From Oasisia sp. SBJ-2009 (lineage: Eukaryota > Annelida > Polychaeta > Sabellida > Siboglinidae): a stretch of 64,000 nucleotides of DNA. The translations under genes were made by a program, and so were the position numbers. The DNA lies in assembly GCA_964017155.1 (NCBI GenBank), contig OZ024858.1, positions 29,530,687-29,594,686 of the forward strand, in the 5' to 3' direction. The notes under the pieces are model-generated. The model had not been told where the DNA came from. It saw only the letters and a program-made list of their open reading frames with translations, and searched no databases. Positions 62,001-64,000 of this stretch are shown in pieces. Every line of letters starts with the position of its first letter. Position 1 is the first letter of the stretch.

Positions 62001-64000
62001 AGGTAGAGTGTAGGATGGTTTTATGACAACCACCAGGTAGAATGTGGGATGGTTTTATGACAATCACCAGGTAGAGTGTGGGATGGTTTTATGACAATCA
62101 TCAGGTAGAGTGTGGGATGGTTTTATGACAACCACCAGGTAGAGTGTGGGATGGTTTTATGACAACCACCAGGTAGAGTGTAGGATGGTTTTATGACAAC
62201 CACCAGGTAGAGTGTGGGATGGTTTTATGACAATCATCAGGTAGAGTGTGGGATGGTTTTATGACAACCACCAGGTAGAGTGTAGGATGGTTTTATGACA
62301 ACCACCAGGTAGAGTGTGGGATGGTTTTATGACAATCACCAGGTAGAGTGTGGGATGGTTTTATGAGAATCACCAGGTAGAGTGTGGGATGGTTTTATGA
62401 GAATCACCAGGTAGAGTGTGGGATGGTTTTATGAGAATCACAAGGTAGAGTGTGGGATGGTTTTATGACAACCACCAGGTAGAGTGTGGGATGGTTTTAT
62501 GACAACCACCAGGTAGAGTGTGGGATGGTTTTATGAGAATCACCAGGTAGAGTGTGGGATGGTTTTATGACAATCACCAGGTAGAGTGTGGGATGGTTTT
62601 ATGACAATCACCAGGTAGAGTGTGGGATGGTTTTATGACAATCACCAGGTAGAGTGTGGGATGGTTTTATGACAACCACCAGGTAGAGTGTGGGATGGTT
62701 TTATGACAATCACCAGGTAGAGTGTAGGATGGTTTTATGACAATCACCAGGTAGAGTGTGGGATGGTTTTATGACAACCATCAGGTAGAGTGTAGGATGG
62801 TTTTATGACAACCATCAGGTAGAGTGTAGGATGGTTTTATGACAACCACCAGGTAGAGTGTGGGATGGTTTTATGACAACCACCAGGTAGAGTGTAGGAT
62901 GGTTTTATGACAACCACCAGGTAGAGTGTGGGATGGTTTTATGACAATCACCAGGTAGAGTGTGGGATGGTTTTATGACAACCATCAGGTAGAGTGTGGG
63001 ATGGTTTTATGACAACCACCAGGTAGAGTGTGGGATGGTTTTATGACAATCACCAGGTAGAGTGTGGGATGGTTTTATGACAACCATCAGGTAGAGTGTG
63101 GGATGGTTTTATGACAACCACCAGGTAGAGTGTGGGATGGTTTTATGACAATCACCAGGTAGAGTGTGGGATGGTTTTATGACAACCATCAGGTAGAGTG
63201 TGGGATGGTTTTATGACAACCACCAGGTAGAGTGTGGGATGGTTTTATGACAATCACCAGGTAGAGTGTGGGATGGTTTTATGACAACCACCAGGTAGAG
63301 TGTAGGATGGTTTTATGACAACCATCAGGTTGGTTTTATGACAACCAGAGATGGTTTTTAAACTCTTAGGAATGTGGTATTGACGTGTACATTGTGCATA
63401 TATTAATGTAGTTGTGGTATATTTTAATTTCATAATCGTAAAGCTGAAAAATACATTATGCATGATATGTATACAGCCACTGTTAATTGCAGGTTTGCCT
63501 TTGTCTGTAGTGCAGACTGGGCATGTCATACTGAAGTGGTTGAGATGTGTGACATGTGACAGTCCTGTTGGTGATGGAAGACATGAAGTGGTTGAGATGT
63601 GTGACATGTGACAGTCCTGTTGGTGATGGAAGACATGAAGTGGTTGAGATGTGTGACATGTGACAGTCCTGTTGGTGATGGAAGACATGAAGTGGTTAAG
63701 ATGTGTGACATGTGACAGTCAGTCCTGTTGGTGATGGAAGACATGAAGTGGTTGAGATGTGTGACATGTGACAGTCCTGTTGGTGATGGAAGACATGAAG
63801 TGGTTAAGATGTGTGACATGTGACAGTCCTGTTGGTGATGGAAGACATGAAGTGGTTGAGATGTGTGACATGTGACAGTCCTGTTGCAGCACCTGTTGGT
63901 GATGGAGGACATGAAGTGGTTGAGATGTGTGACATGTGACAGTCCTGTTGGTGATGGAAGACATGAAGTGGTTGAGATGTGTGACATGTGACAGTCCTGT
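38823..64000 (+). CDS. VWA8: VWA8, AAA+ ATPase with VWA domain (exons 1-20, partial)
   Basis: VWA8 is a ~1,900-residue mitochondrial dynein-like AAA+ protein with a C-terminal von Willebrand A domain. Twenty exons here splice in fully consistent phase to about 765 residues, some 40% of the protein; the rest lies beyond the right edge. Order: arginine-rich mitochondrial presequence (exon 1); first AAA+ module (exons 3-8) with G-P-P-G-P-L-R-R-T in place of Walker A and V-L-V-L-E-G-I-E as Walker B; second AAA+ module (exons 11-16) with a complete Walker A G-P-P-G-C-G-K-S split by intron 11 and L-A-V-L-D-G-V-H as Walker B; start of the third module (exon 20). Introns 10 and 15 use GC donors. Seven introns carry tandem arrays at a splice junction. 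No stop or frameshift interrupts the exons. Confidence 0.96.
39176..39262 (+). CDS. VWA8: VWA8 exon 2
   Basis: Acceptor TTTTGTGCAG, donor TACT/GTGAGT, phase 1 to 1. Encodes [19 protein letters not shown], matching the family's G-E-I-S-x-K-L-K-x-P-K-N-P-E-L-V-P. Confidence 0.94.
39295..39640. mobile_element. 346-bp MITE-like element with CCCAGCAAACAAGG ends
   Basis: Inverted ends CCCAGCAAACAAGGAACC and GGGTCCTTGTTTGCTGGG enclose a segment rich in CACGTG and ACTGGTAC/ACCAGTAC words, many in inverted pairs. It lies 33 bp inside VWA8 intron 2. No coding capacity. A target duplication is not clear (possibly TT). Confidence 0.8.
39850..40830 (-). pseudogene. Truncated, internally deleted CR1/L2-type LINE copy
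   Basis: Antisense to VWA8 in intron 2. It belongs to the same family as the full-length element in intron 8: it keeps the 3' tail (hairpin region 39,880-39,925, C-terminal codons at 39,985-40,000), then jumps to the RT region (40,075-40,820), missing the segment between. The RT part reads [16 protein letters not shown] and [10 protein letters not shown] with stops and frameshifts. The 5' end is truncated in the RT domain. Confidence 0.9.
40844..40997. repeat. Inverted repeat around a (TA)n tract
   Basis: Arms of about 39 bp (containing AAAAGTTTGCACTGGCAT and its complement) with three or so mismatches flank about 40 TA dinucleotides at 40,881-40,960. The whole would fold into one long hairpin. 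A second TA/TG tract follows at 41,001-41,048. Confidence 0.95.
41118..41173 (+). CDS. VWA8: VWA8 exon 3
   Basis: Acceptor TATGTTTTAG, donor CAAAAG/GTAACT, phase 1 to 0. Encodes [14 protein letters not shown]; the family has H-L-R-W-I-M-Q-K directly before the first AAA+ module. Confidence 0.93.
41637..41711 (+). CDS. VWA8: VWA8 exon 4 (first AAA+ P-loop)
   Basis: Acceptor GTTGCAG, donor CTG/GTATTT, phase 0. Encodes [19 protein letters not shown]. The P-loop lacks the GK[S/T] lysine; human VWA8 has the same G-P-P-G-P-L-R-R, so this is a family trait, suggesting that module 1 does not bind nucleotide in the usual way. Confidence 0.95.
42117..42227 (+). CDS. VWA8: VWA8 exon 5
   Basis: Acceptor TGTCCCCAG, donor GATCAG/GTGCCA, phase 0. 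Encodes [14 protein letters not shown] and D-L-K-Q-R-R-E-I, nearly the same as vertebrates. The donor is followed at once by a TGTCG array. Confidence 0.95.
42236..42331. repeat. (TGTCG)n-(TGTCA)n array at VWA8 intron 5 donor
   Basis: Starts 8 bp after the exon 5 donor: about 13 TGTCG then 6 TGTCA. The 3' end of the same intron also carries TGTCGTGTCGTGTC immediately before CTGCAG (43,186-43,204). Both ends of intron 5 therefore share the motif. Confidence 0.96.
43205..43372 (+). CDS. VWA8: VWA8 exon 6 (first AAA+ Walker B)
   Basis: Acceptor TGTCTGCAG, donor CTCAAG/GTACAA, phase 0. Encodes [17 protein letters not shown] and [14 protein letters not shown], the Walker B region and following helix of module 1. 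Confidence 0.96.
43757..43805. repeat. 23-bp-arm perfect hairpin
   Basis: Arms 43,757-43,779 and 43,783-43,805 (AAATACTGTCCCATACAAAT inward) with a 3-base loop, at the end of a degenerate ~35-bp repeat (ACTCTCACAATGAACACTGA, about 43,585-43,760) in VWA8 intron 6. Confidence 0.95.
43899..44063 (+). CDS. VWA8: VWA8 exon 7
   Basis: Acceptor ATATTTCCAG, donor TTCAAG/GTATAT, phase 0. Encodes [20 protein letters not shown] and P-P-L-R-S-R-F-Q, the sensor region and arginine-containing end of the first AAA+ core. Confidence 0.96.
44355..44404 (+). CDS. VWA8: VWA8 exon 8
   Basis: 50-nt exon; acceptor TAATTTTGCAG, donor GACAA/GTGGGT, phase 0 to 2. Encodes [16 protein letters not shown] and two bases of a lysine codon finished in exon 9. 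A donor four bases later would not keep the frame. Confidence 0.88.
44727..45002 (+). repeat. Two identical 138-bp monomers in LINE 5' region
   Basis: TATTGATTGATAAGTATTAT starts at 44,727 and again at 44,865, each unit running to GATAATAGGG; I see no difference between the two. Such monomer repeats are promoter units in some LINEs (mouse L1 is the classic case). Confidence 0.93.
45552..46640 (+). CDS. LINE ORF1 protein with esterase domain
   Basis: 362 residues. N-terminal Cys pairs C21-x2-C24 and C51-x2-C54 suggest a PHD-like zinc finger; a highly basic Lys/Arg/Glu-rich linker spans about 70-180. The C-terminal part is an SGNH-type esterase: G-D-S at 195-197 (nucleophile Ser197), G-T-N-N at 245-248, D-G-L-H-L-S at 332-337 (Asp332, His335). 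ORF1 esterases are known from CR1/L2-group LINEs. Its role would be RNA binding or ribonucleoprotein assembly, with an unclear lipid or ester hydrolysis activity. Methionine 6 is an alternative start. It overlaps ORF2 by 136 bp. Confidence 0.93.
   Translation: MINRIMAPSKRQVKARRHLLCDHCHSLVDFALSGCGKSWSETTEEGFTFQCLGCWKVDCLTAELAKLTDLVKGMERGGRMIARKTNGERTTENMPCMKETVEKVTVEKEGGTRGQEMIEVDTTGGKTKGRKELRVDMTKRKSITRKMSGRKETGKKGPTEKAAGGKVSNQGDAKRRSYSEAVIEGAFRTERVFMGDSILRKTDKTLNKGEDVVVCLPGARIEHVTDRVENVLGHGQGGSILVHVGTNNADREGTTRIVQRYRQLVGKLKKTRVEQIILSGILPVIGGRGATYRNCKRMAINALVEQMCEGEGVGFVDLWGYFVGKEDMYVRDGLHLSGKGAAVFSENLLQSMDRGTGCNFLN
46505..49516 (+). CDS. LINE ORF2 endonuclease-reverse transcriptase
   Basis: 1,003 residues in one uninterrupted frame. 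The apurinic-type endonuclease includes N87 (C-L-N-A-R-S), E114 (T-E-S-W), G-D-F-N-H at 216-220 and S-D-H at 284-286. The reverse transcriptase has Y-R-P-V-S-L-T-S near 578, Y-L-D-F-K-K-A-F-D near 647, [10 protein letters not shown] at 705-714 and the catalytic F-A-D-D at 735-738. All catalytic motifs are present. It would nick target DNA and copy its RNA by target-primed reverse transcription. The annotated ATG lies inside ORF1; the next in-frame Met (101) is already inside the endonuclease, so initiation by overlap or reinitiation is likely. Confidence 0.95.
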   Translation: MGILCWEGRYVRERWPPSKRKGRSSVLREPASIYGQRNRLQFFKLVSQGGYTEKPNTRGIAKDSKKKSAKNSLESPTKFGYKCVCLNARSIVNKRNELNIMVEDIDPHIIGITESWATPDISDAELGMTGYVMFRKDRLGRRGGGVILYIKESIQAYEIKLEKEAECEAVWCNIVTGNSTLTVGLVYRSPNISIEENEKMHNAIKEVSKRDCIIMGDFNHGHIKWTSLQSPGREDQEFLNLVQDSFLFQHVLEPTRDKNVLDIVLSSQKEFVDNVNICEPLGCSDHNQIHFIIKVKGERNRKIRYRKNFHKGRYKDMREYLAKIDWNNTLKNKTATECWNILKREIDCVVDKFVPLKKQGKRSKKKHLSKEAIRKIKYKQMMWKTYRHTGSDEDYAIYKEALNQATAEIRNSKRSYEQKIAFNIKHDSKSFYAYVRSKQKVQDKVGPLEGSDGNIITEGFLMAENLNEYFSSVFTREDISTLPVLETKFEGRECDYLGQLTVTPKMVAMKIRDMKDNKSPGVDGIPPKLLLEIVEQISIPLATVFNLALEEGVVPVEWKEANIIPLFKKGSRSKSENYRPVSLTSVICKLLERLIKDHLVDFLVKNKLINTSQHGFLKARSCLTNMLCFLEDVTKWVDEGSPVDIIYLDFKKAFDKVPHQRLLLKLKAHGIGNSMINWIEKWLIDRRQRVVVDGEVSNWKSVLSGVPQGSVLGPILFLIYINDLDDDITSKVLKFADDTKVFRKIKSDADRQHLQDDLNKLIEWSEKWQMLFNFGKCKCLHTGHGNENAQYTMGGTVLNTTVKEKDLGLTISADMKVSEQCGIAAAKANQILGLIRRNIVYKEKELIIPLYKTIVRPHLEYCIQAWRPYGKKDIDMLERVQRRATKMIPKLRNISYEMRLKECGLTTLETRRLRGDQIEVFKILNGYENIDRNIFFTVKEERRTRGHGVALAKKQCRLDIRKFSFSQRIVNEWNKLSADCVGARSVNMFKNKIDIYLRRAGYT
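49565..49592 (+). promoter_or_regulatory. LINE 3' stem-loop
   Basis: GCCATCTAGAG and CTCTAGGTGGC pair over 11 positions (one G-U) around loop TTGATT. The truncated antisense copy at about 39,880-39,908 keeps the stem. Conserved 3' hairpins are recognised by the reverse transcriptase in L2-type LINEs, so this is the probable template recognition site. Confidence 0.7.
49702..49810 (+). CDS. VWA8: VWA8 exon 9
   Basis: Acceptor TATACTTGTAG, donor ATATTG/GTATGT, phase 2 to 0. Encodes [11 protein letters not shown] and [11 protein letters not shown], matching V-S-Q-L-L-S-F-A-T-T-L and [11 protein letters not shown] of vertebrates. Confidence 0.95.
50476..53304. repeat. 49-bp minisatellite reaching VWA8 exon 10 acceptor
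   Basis: About 58 copies of GTGTTGTGGGGATGTCTTTA, TGTCGACTCTCCGTGATGTG, TCTGTCCTA. Each unit holds a weak 3' splice-site-like GTGTCTGTCCTAG. The last, partial unit (ATGTCTTTATGTTGACTCTGCC) runs directly into the true acceptor TTCAG at 53,301-53,305. Variation is confined to a few positions (C/T at CCGTG, A/C at GTGATG, C/G at CTACTG), with local blocks of identical order that indicate segment duplications. Confidence 0.97.
53306..53410 (+). CDS. VWA8: VWA8 exon 10
   Basis: Acceptor CTGCCTTCAG, phase 0. Encodes [19 protein letters not shown], as in I-Q-W-L-Y-P-Y-S-I-L-L-G-H-E-G of vertebrates. It ends at CTCCAG/GCAAGT, the standard form of a GC donor; no GT donor nearby preserves phase. Confidence 0.93.
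53504..53840. repeat. (GGGT)n-(GGAT)n microsatellite
   Basis: About 39 GGGT units (interrupted by GGTC) then about 45 GGAT units in VWA8 intron 10, beginning 93 bp after the donor. G-rich plus strand could form quadruplexes in DNA or pre-mRNA. Trp-Val-Gly and Trp-Met-Asp frames are artefacts. Confidence 0.98.
53984..54225 (+). mobile_element. tRNA-derived CORE-like SINE
   Basis: tRNA-like head with A-box-like GTGGCTAGGGCATCGG and B-box GGGTTTGAATCC (53,994-54,040), body with CTCTAGTTCATTTAGCTGTA and TTAATTGCAGCATGGCTG...CTTCCCAGATA. Shares these blocks with 8862-9085. Lies in VWA8 intron 10, sense orientation. Confidence 0.7.
54325..54579 (+). CDS. VWA8: VWA8 exon 11
   Basis: 255-nt exon, acceptor GTCTCTTCAG, donor CCACCG/GTGAGT, phase 0. 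Encodes S-F-S-L-L-D-N-D and further linker, then [13 protein letters not shown], the first half of the second Walker A. A linker of similar length but low similarity is found in vertebrates. Confidence 0.92.
54580..54930. repeat. 35-bp array copying VWA8 exon 11 donor
   Basis: About ten units of GTGAGTCCAGTCATGTCTTT, GTCATTGGTCCACCG. The exon 11 end (TGATTGGGCCACCG) plus the true donor GTGAGTCCAG form the first unit, and later units carry TCATTGGTCCACCG/GTCAGTCCAG or GTGAGTCCAG. One unit has a short TCCACTGA insertion near 54,725. Confidence 0.95.
55291..55368 (+). CDS. VWA8: VWA8 exon 12 (second AAA+ P-loop)
   Basis: Acceptor TATGTTTCAG, donor TATCAG/GTAAGT, phase 0. Encodes [17 protein letters not shown], completing G-P-P-G-C-G-K-S, a full Walker A, then L-E-P-I-M-L-Y-Q. 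Confidence 0.96.
55700..56280. repeat. 26/36-bp array reaching VWA8 exon 13 acceptor
   Basis: About 20 units of GACTGACCGGTACTGTCTGT plus GACTGA, some with an extra GGTACTGACC. The last unit becomes the acceptor: GGTACTGTCTGTGACTGCAG/GACATG, differing from the unit by TGAG to TGCAG. Confidence 0.95.
56289..56449 (+). CDS. VWA8: VWA8 exon 13 (second AAA+ Walker B)
   Basis: Acceptor GACTGCAG, donor CCACAG/GTAATG, phase 0 to 2. Encodes [14 protein letters not shown], then [16 protein letters not shown], nearly the same as vertebrates. Confidence 0.96.
56450..56847. repeat. Degenerate ~40-48-bp array copying exon 13 donor
   Basis: About eight diverged units. A good one reads CCCTGGCAACTTTGCCCTCC then TCCATAG/GTAATGGTTGCTCC, against the exon 13 end CCCTGGCACCTTCGCCGTCC then TCCACAG/GTAATGAGTGCTCC. 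Divergence between units is higher than in the other arrays, so this one is older. Confidence 0.88.
56871..56984 (+). CDS. VWA8: VWA8 exon 14
   Basis: Acceptor GATTTGTAG, donor AACAG/GTAATA, phase 2 to 2. Encodes [21 protein letters not shown], as in [17 protein letters not shown] of vertebrates. Confidence 0.96.
57347..57515 (+). CDS. VWA8: VWA8 exon 15
   Basis: Acceptor GCTGTTTCAG, phase 2 to 0. Encodes [21 protein letters not shown] and [12 protein letters not shown]. The only donor that keeps phase with exon 16 is AAACTG/GCATGT, a weak GC donor; the nearby GT at 57,519 would give a stop. Confidence 0.93.
57560..58007. mobile_element. 448-bp MITE-like element in VWA8 intron 15
   Basis: Inverted ends AAGGGACACTCCAGTCAGTG and the complement of CACTGACTGGAGTATCCCTT, one mismatch, flanked by TA. 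Inside are CCAGTGACGTAA...TTACGTCACTGG (57,690-57,721) and another TGACGTAAACGATTTGG, both with CRE-like TGACGT. No coding capacity. Confidence 0.85.
58010..58798 (+). other. VWA8 intron 15, 3' part
   Basis: AT-rich intron sequence with no recognised element, ending in a good pyrimidine tract TTCTTTCTTTCTTTTGCAG. Confidence 0.7.
58799..58870 (+). CDS. VWA8: VWA8 exon 16
   Basis: Acceptor TTTCTTTTGCAG, donor TCAAAT/GTGAGT, phase 0. Encodes [19 protein letters not shown], as in V-P-N-V...L-L-S-F-T-H-K-L-R-E of vertebrates. Confidence 0.94.
59265..59380 (+). CDS. VWA8: VWA8 exon 17
   Basis: Acceptor CGGGTTACAG, donor GGCAAG/GTAACT, phase 0 to 2. Encodes [17 protein letters not shown] and V-H-K-A-C-L-A. 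The final 30 bases seed the adjoining array. Confidence 0.95.
59381..59940. repeat. 37-bp array copying VWA8 exon 17 donor
   Basis: Fifteen units of GTAACTATGACACTGTCCAC, AAGGCATGTCTGGCAAG. Each copies the last ~30 bases of exon 17 (ACACTGTCCACAAGGCATGT, CTGGCAAG) plus donor GTAACTATG, so every unit offers GCAAG/GTAACT. Units differ at CAT/CCT, TGG/TTG and TATG/TAGG. Confidence 0.97.
60529..60638 (+). CDS. VWA8: VWA8 exon 18
   Basis: Acceptor CTTGTGTAG, donor CTCAT/GTATGT, phase 2 to 1. Encodes [14 protein letters not shown], as in F-L-P-S-L-A-R-S-A-L-E-K-N-L, then a variable linker. Confidence 0.92.
60843..60949 (+). CDS. VWA8: VWA8 exon 19
   Basis: Acceptor GTCTGTTGTAG, donor CACCAG/GTAGGG, phase 1 to 0. 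Encodes G-V-L-R-I-G and [14 protein letters not shown], nearly the same as vertebrates. The last ~18 bases recur about 70 times downstream. Confidence 0.96.
60950..63335. repeat. 34-bp array (~70 units) copying VWA8 exon 19 donor
   Basis: Unit GTAGAGTGTGGGATGGTTTT, ATGACAACCACCAG. It is the end of exon 19 (GTTTTATGACAACCACCAG) plus the donor and following bases (GTAGGGTGTAGGATG). Nearly every unit keeps CACCAG/GTAGAGT or CATCAG/GTAGAGT. Variants (ACAACC/ACAATC/AGAATC, CACC/CATC, GGG/AGG) occur in ordered blocks of several units that recur, for example a three-unit block around 62,935-63,255, indicating stepwise block expansion. Confidence 0.98.
63525..64000. repeat. 52-bp array copying VWA8 exon 20 acceptor side
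   Basis: About nine units of GTGGTTGAGATGTGTGACAT, GTGACAGTCCTGTTGGTGAT, GGAAGACATGAA. The stretch CCTGTTGGTGATGGAAGACATGAA matches the start of exon 20 (63,893 onward), where one unit instead carries the true acceptor CTGTTGCAG. Units lie on both sides of the real exon, and the array runs off the window. Confidence 0.92.
63890..63919 (+). CDS. VWA8: VWA8 exon 20 (start; 3' end unresolved)
   Basis: Acceptor CTGTTGCAG, phase 0. Encodes H-L-L-V-M-E-D-M-K, matching H-V-I-V-M-E-D-M-L of vertebrates directly after Y-D-N-I-Q. Beyond this the coding sequence should lead to the third P-loop, but the DNA turns into array units. A donor AAGTG/GTTGAG at 63,919 would be a plausible exon end. The end given is tentative. 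Confidence 0.6.

Noticed and set aside
60950..63335. CRISPR-like or coding repeat array
   Set aside because: Contiguous 34-bp units, no spacers, frequent stops; derived from an exon-donor junction.

Overview
This window is eukaryotic (animal) genomic DNA: spliced genes with short GC-richer exons sit in AT-rich introns full of microsatellites, LINE and SINE relics, foldback elements and minisatellites. No prokaryotic gene organisation is visible. Three genes can be rebuilt from splice signals, codon phase and remembered protein families. B9D1 (ciliary transition zone, minus strand) occupies about 3.2-13.7 kb. VWA8 (mitochondrial AAA+/VWA protein, plus strand) starts at 38,823 and runs off the right edge. 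A THAP zinc-finger gene (plus strand) occurs twice, in a tandem ~10.2-kb segmental duplication between them. A fourth gene, of unknown function, ends at the left edge on the plus strand. The species cannot be fixed from sequence alone. A bilaterian invertebrate is likely; amphioxus is attractive because minisatellites overlapping splice junctions have, as I recall, been reported there, but a mollusc or other lophotrochozoan is also possible.

Layout. 1-2.4 kb: two minisatellites and the last two exons of the unknown gene. 3.2-13.7 kb: B9D1 exons 6 to 2 (its first exon was not found). 13.7-16.1 kb: no gene recognised. 16.1-26.3 kb and 26.3-38.0 kb: the tandem duplication, each copy with a long inverted repeat, a three-exon THAP gene and LINE relics; copy B carries an extra 1.35-kb transposon whose empty site is preserved in copy A. 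38.8-64 kb: twenty VWA8 exons (about 765 residues). Intron 8 holds a nearly complete CR1/L2-type LINE with two open reading frames.

The outstanding pattern is that many introns contain a tandem array that starts or stops at a splice junction, with a repeat unit that is a copy of the junction itself (exon end plus 5' splice site, or 3' splice site plus exon start). This is clearest in VWA8 introns 11, 13, 17 and 19, and also seen at the acceptor side of introns 9, 12 and 19, and in the left-edge gene, with a weaker case in B9D1. The intron 19 array alone presents about 70 copies of an exon-end/donor sequence. A second recurring pattern is nearly perfect palindromes scattered through the introns.
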